From: Maribacter algarum (ex Zhang et al. 2020)
GTDB lineage: Bacteria; Bacteroidota; Bacteroidia; Flavobacteriales; Flavobacteriaceae
Assembly: GCF_005885635.1 (NCBI RefSeq)
Contig: NZ_VATY01000004.1
Span: 186,001-250,000, forward strand
DNA length: 64,000 bases
Direction: 5' to 3'
In this document: one piece after another, positions 62,912 through 64,000 of the stretch
Numbering within the stretch: position 1 is the first letter of the stretch
How the letters are laid out: the number at the start of each line of letters is the position of its first letter
The notes under the pieces: model-generated
The model's input: only the letters and a program-made list of their open reading frames with translations
The model's database searches: none
What the model was told of the DNA's origin: nothing
Program-made: the position numbers and the translations under genes

Positions 62912-63874
62912 TTAATTTTCTATTTGTTCCGCAGGGTCTTCTTCAGGAACTTCATATTGCTTTTGTTTTTTTCCAAAAACAGAAACATTTACATAACGTT
63001 TCGGATTCAGTCTAAAATCTTGAAGTAATAAATCAAGCTCGCGTGACGCATTGTTCAAATTCGTATACAATTCCTCATCCTTCATCAACTTTCCAATTGT
63101 TCCGTCACCCTTTTCAATTCGCGACATCAAATTATTCAAATTTGAAACGGTACCTTCAAGACTGGCCAAAGTACGTCCCAAACCAGCATTATTAAGAGAA
63201 TCTGAAAGCTTTGCAAAATTTGAAGTCAACTCCTCAAAATTAGTAAGTGACTTATCTAACTTACTTTCGTTATTCTTCAATAACCTATTTAAGGTTCCAC
63301 CTGCCCCTTTCAAATCAGCCATTAAAGCACTTAAATCACTTATGGCCTTTCTTAAATCACCCTTGGCCTTAGTGTCTAAAACCTCATTTACATTTAACAT
63401 TACGGAATCCGCATCAGTTAAAGCAGATTCAAATTTTTCTAGAATTGGCGATAATTTTTGGTCCGCAACTTCACTCAAACTTGCTTTTCTTGAAGTTTCC
63501 AAATAATCTCCAGTTGCAACGGCAGCCCCTTCAAAAGATGGGTTTATGCGAAGTCCTTTACCCCCAATCAAACCAGTATCATATAATTCAACTGTACTTT
63601 GTTTAGTGAAAATCAAATCTCTATTCACTGAGAAAGCAACCAATAATTTTCCTGAAGCGTCTTTAAACTTTACCGTATTCACCGTACCTACATTTTTACC
63701 ATTAATGGAAACAGCGGTACCTGGCTGCAGGCCTCCGACATCATCATAGATGGCATAAAGAGTTAAATCATTGTCAAAAATGGATGTGGATTTTAGAAAG
63801 CTGTAACCAAAAATGACACATAATATGCCCATTACAACGATAAGTCCCGTCTTAATTTCCCTGGATAATTTCAA
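62912..63874 (-). CDS. MlaD/MCE-domain protein
   Basis: A lipid-transport-type protein. I choose a TTG start at 63874, giving MKLSREIKTGLIVVMGILC and one N-terminal transmembrane helix, 320 residues in all. Longer in-frame starts (63979, 63991) would add a stretch that overlaps the preceding gene in another frame and looks non-coding. The MCE domain follows (DDVGGLQPGTAVSINGKNVG, then GLIGGKGLRINP) and then a long alpha-helical region with heptad-like repeats (EELTSNFAKLSDSLNNAG). It would be anchored in the inner membrane and project into the periplasm. Confidence 0.9.
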   Translation of the reverse strand: MKLSREIKTGLIVVMGILCVIFGYSFLKSTSIFDNDLTLYAIYDDVGGLQPGTAVSINGKNVGTVNTVKFKDASGKLLVAFSVNRDLIFTKQSTVELYDTGLIGGKGLRINPSFEGAAVATGDYLETSRKASLSEVADQKLSPILEKFESALTDADSVMLNVNEVLDTKAKGDLRKAISDLSALMADLKGAGGTLNRLLKNNESKLDKSLTNFEELTSNFAKLSDSLNNAGLGRTLASLEGTVSNLNNLMSRIEKGDGTIGKLMKDEELYTNLNNASRELDLLLQDFRLNPKRYVNVSVFGKKQKQYEVPEEDPAEQIEN

Positions 63875-63929
63875 AAGGATGGTTTTAGGATTCAAAACAA
63901 AATTAGAAATAAATATTCGGACATGGTTA

Positions 63930-64000
63930 TTATTCTGAAACCATTTTAATGGCCTGCGGTGTGGGAATACGAACACCATCCTTATAAGCAACGATGTAGC
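63930..64000 (-). CDS. C-terminal end of an upstream gene (perhaps N-acetylmuramoyl-L-alanine amidase)
   Basis: A short open frame from the right window edge ends YKDGVRIPTPQAIKMVSE and a TAA stop at 63930-63932, 55 bases before the chosen MCE start. About 22 residues are visible. An amidase gene often precedes MCE genes in Flavobacteriia, so that identity is a guess from context. Confidence 0.45.
   Translation of the reverse strand, partial: YIVAYKDGVRIPTPQAIKMVSE

Overview
The window looks like a chromosomal segment of a marine member of the Flavobacteriaceae (Bacteroidota). The base composition is AT-rich. Several promoters carry the Bacteroidota -7 box TAnnTTTG, a giant secreted protein ends in a type IX secretion (T9SS) sorting domain, and surface lipoproteins carry an acidic export signal after the lipid-anchored Cys. 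A bacillithiol gene (bshA) and a GH3/beta-lactamase fusion typical of the phylum are also present. No rRNA, tRNA, CRISPR array, transposase or integrase was recognised. Layout. (1) 1-11416, minus strand: two tandem paralogous giant secreted proteins (sugar-dehydrogenase-like propeller, PKD, CBM6-like, malectin and FG-GAP domains); the second runs off the left edge. (2) 11838-18121, minus strand: a four-gene operon with a sugar aminotransferase, a membrane-bound UDP-sugar 4,6-dehydratase, the Wza-type outer-membrane exporter and the Wzc-type tyrosine kinase. (3) 18444-23322, plus strand: UDP-sugar genes for UDP-GlcA, UDP-GalA, UDP-GalNAc/GlcNAc and the corresponding uronic acid. (4) 23946-30440: two paralogous surface lipoproteins with a parallel beta-helix, separated by a small methyltransferase gene. 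(5) 30694-55461, plus strand: the main assembly cluster, with GDP-fucose synthesis (gmd, fcl), flippase (wzx), polymerase (wzy), about seven glycosyltransferases, an acyltransferase, UDP-ManNAcA synthesis (wecB, wecC), UDP-L-FucNAc synthesis (capE/capF/capG type), the initiating phosphoglycosyltransferase, an ATP-grasp/HAD pair and a large HAD-related protein. (6) 55481-64000, minus strand: housekeeping genes (lipoprotein, bshA, GH3/beta-lactamase fusion, a conserved hypothetical, two iron-sulfur proteins, an MlaD/MCE protein and the end of one upstream gene). Together, regions 2-5 encode a near-complete Wzx/Wzy-dependent pathway for a very acidic, amino-sugar-rich exopolysaccharide or capsule. 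Sugar nucleotides are made in the cytoplasm. Repeat units are started on undecaprenyl phosphate by the PglC-like enzyme, extended by the glycosyltransferases, flipped by Wzx, polymerised by Wzy, and exported by Wzc/Wza. The most notable unexplained signal is a non-coding two-box direct repeat: half-site about TTnAnCGAwAA, boxes 20-21 bp apart, often preceded by TGyATTTCA. It recurs upstream of the giant secreted genes, the wza/wzc operon, both beta-helix lipoproteins and the large HAD-related gene. In the four cases with a recognisable TAnnTTTG box, the first box lies 44, 55, 65 and 65 bp from it, which fits helical phasing. This suggests a regulon joining polysaccharide export to secreted matrix proteins, possibly under a LytTR-like regulator that is not in the window.
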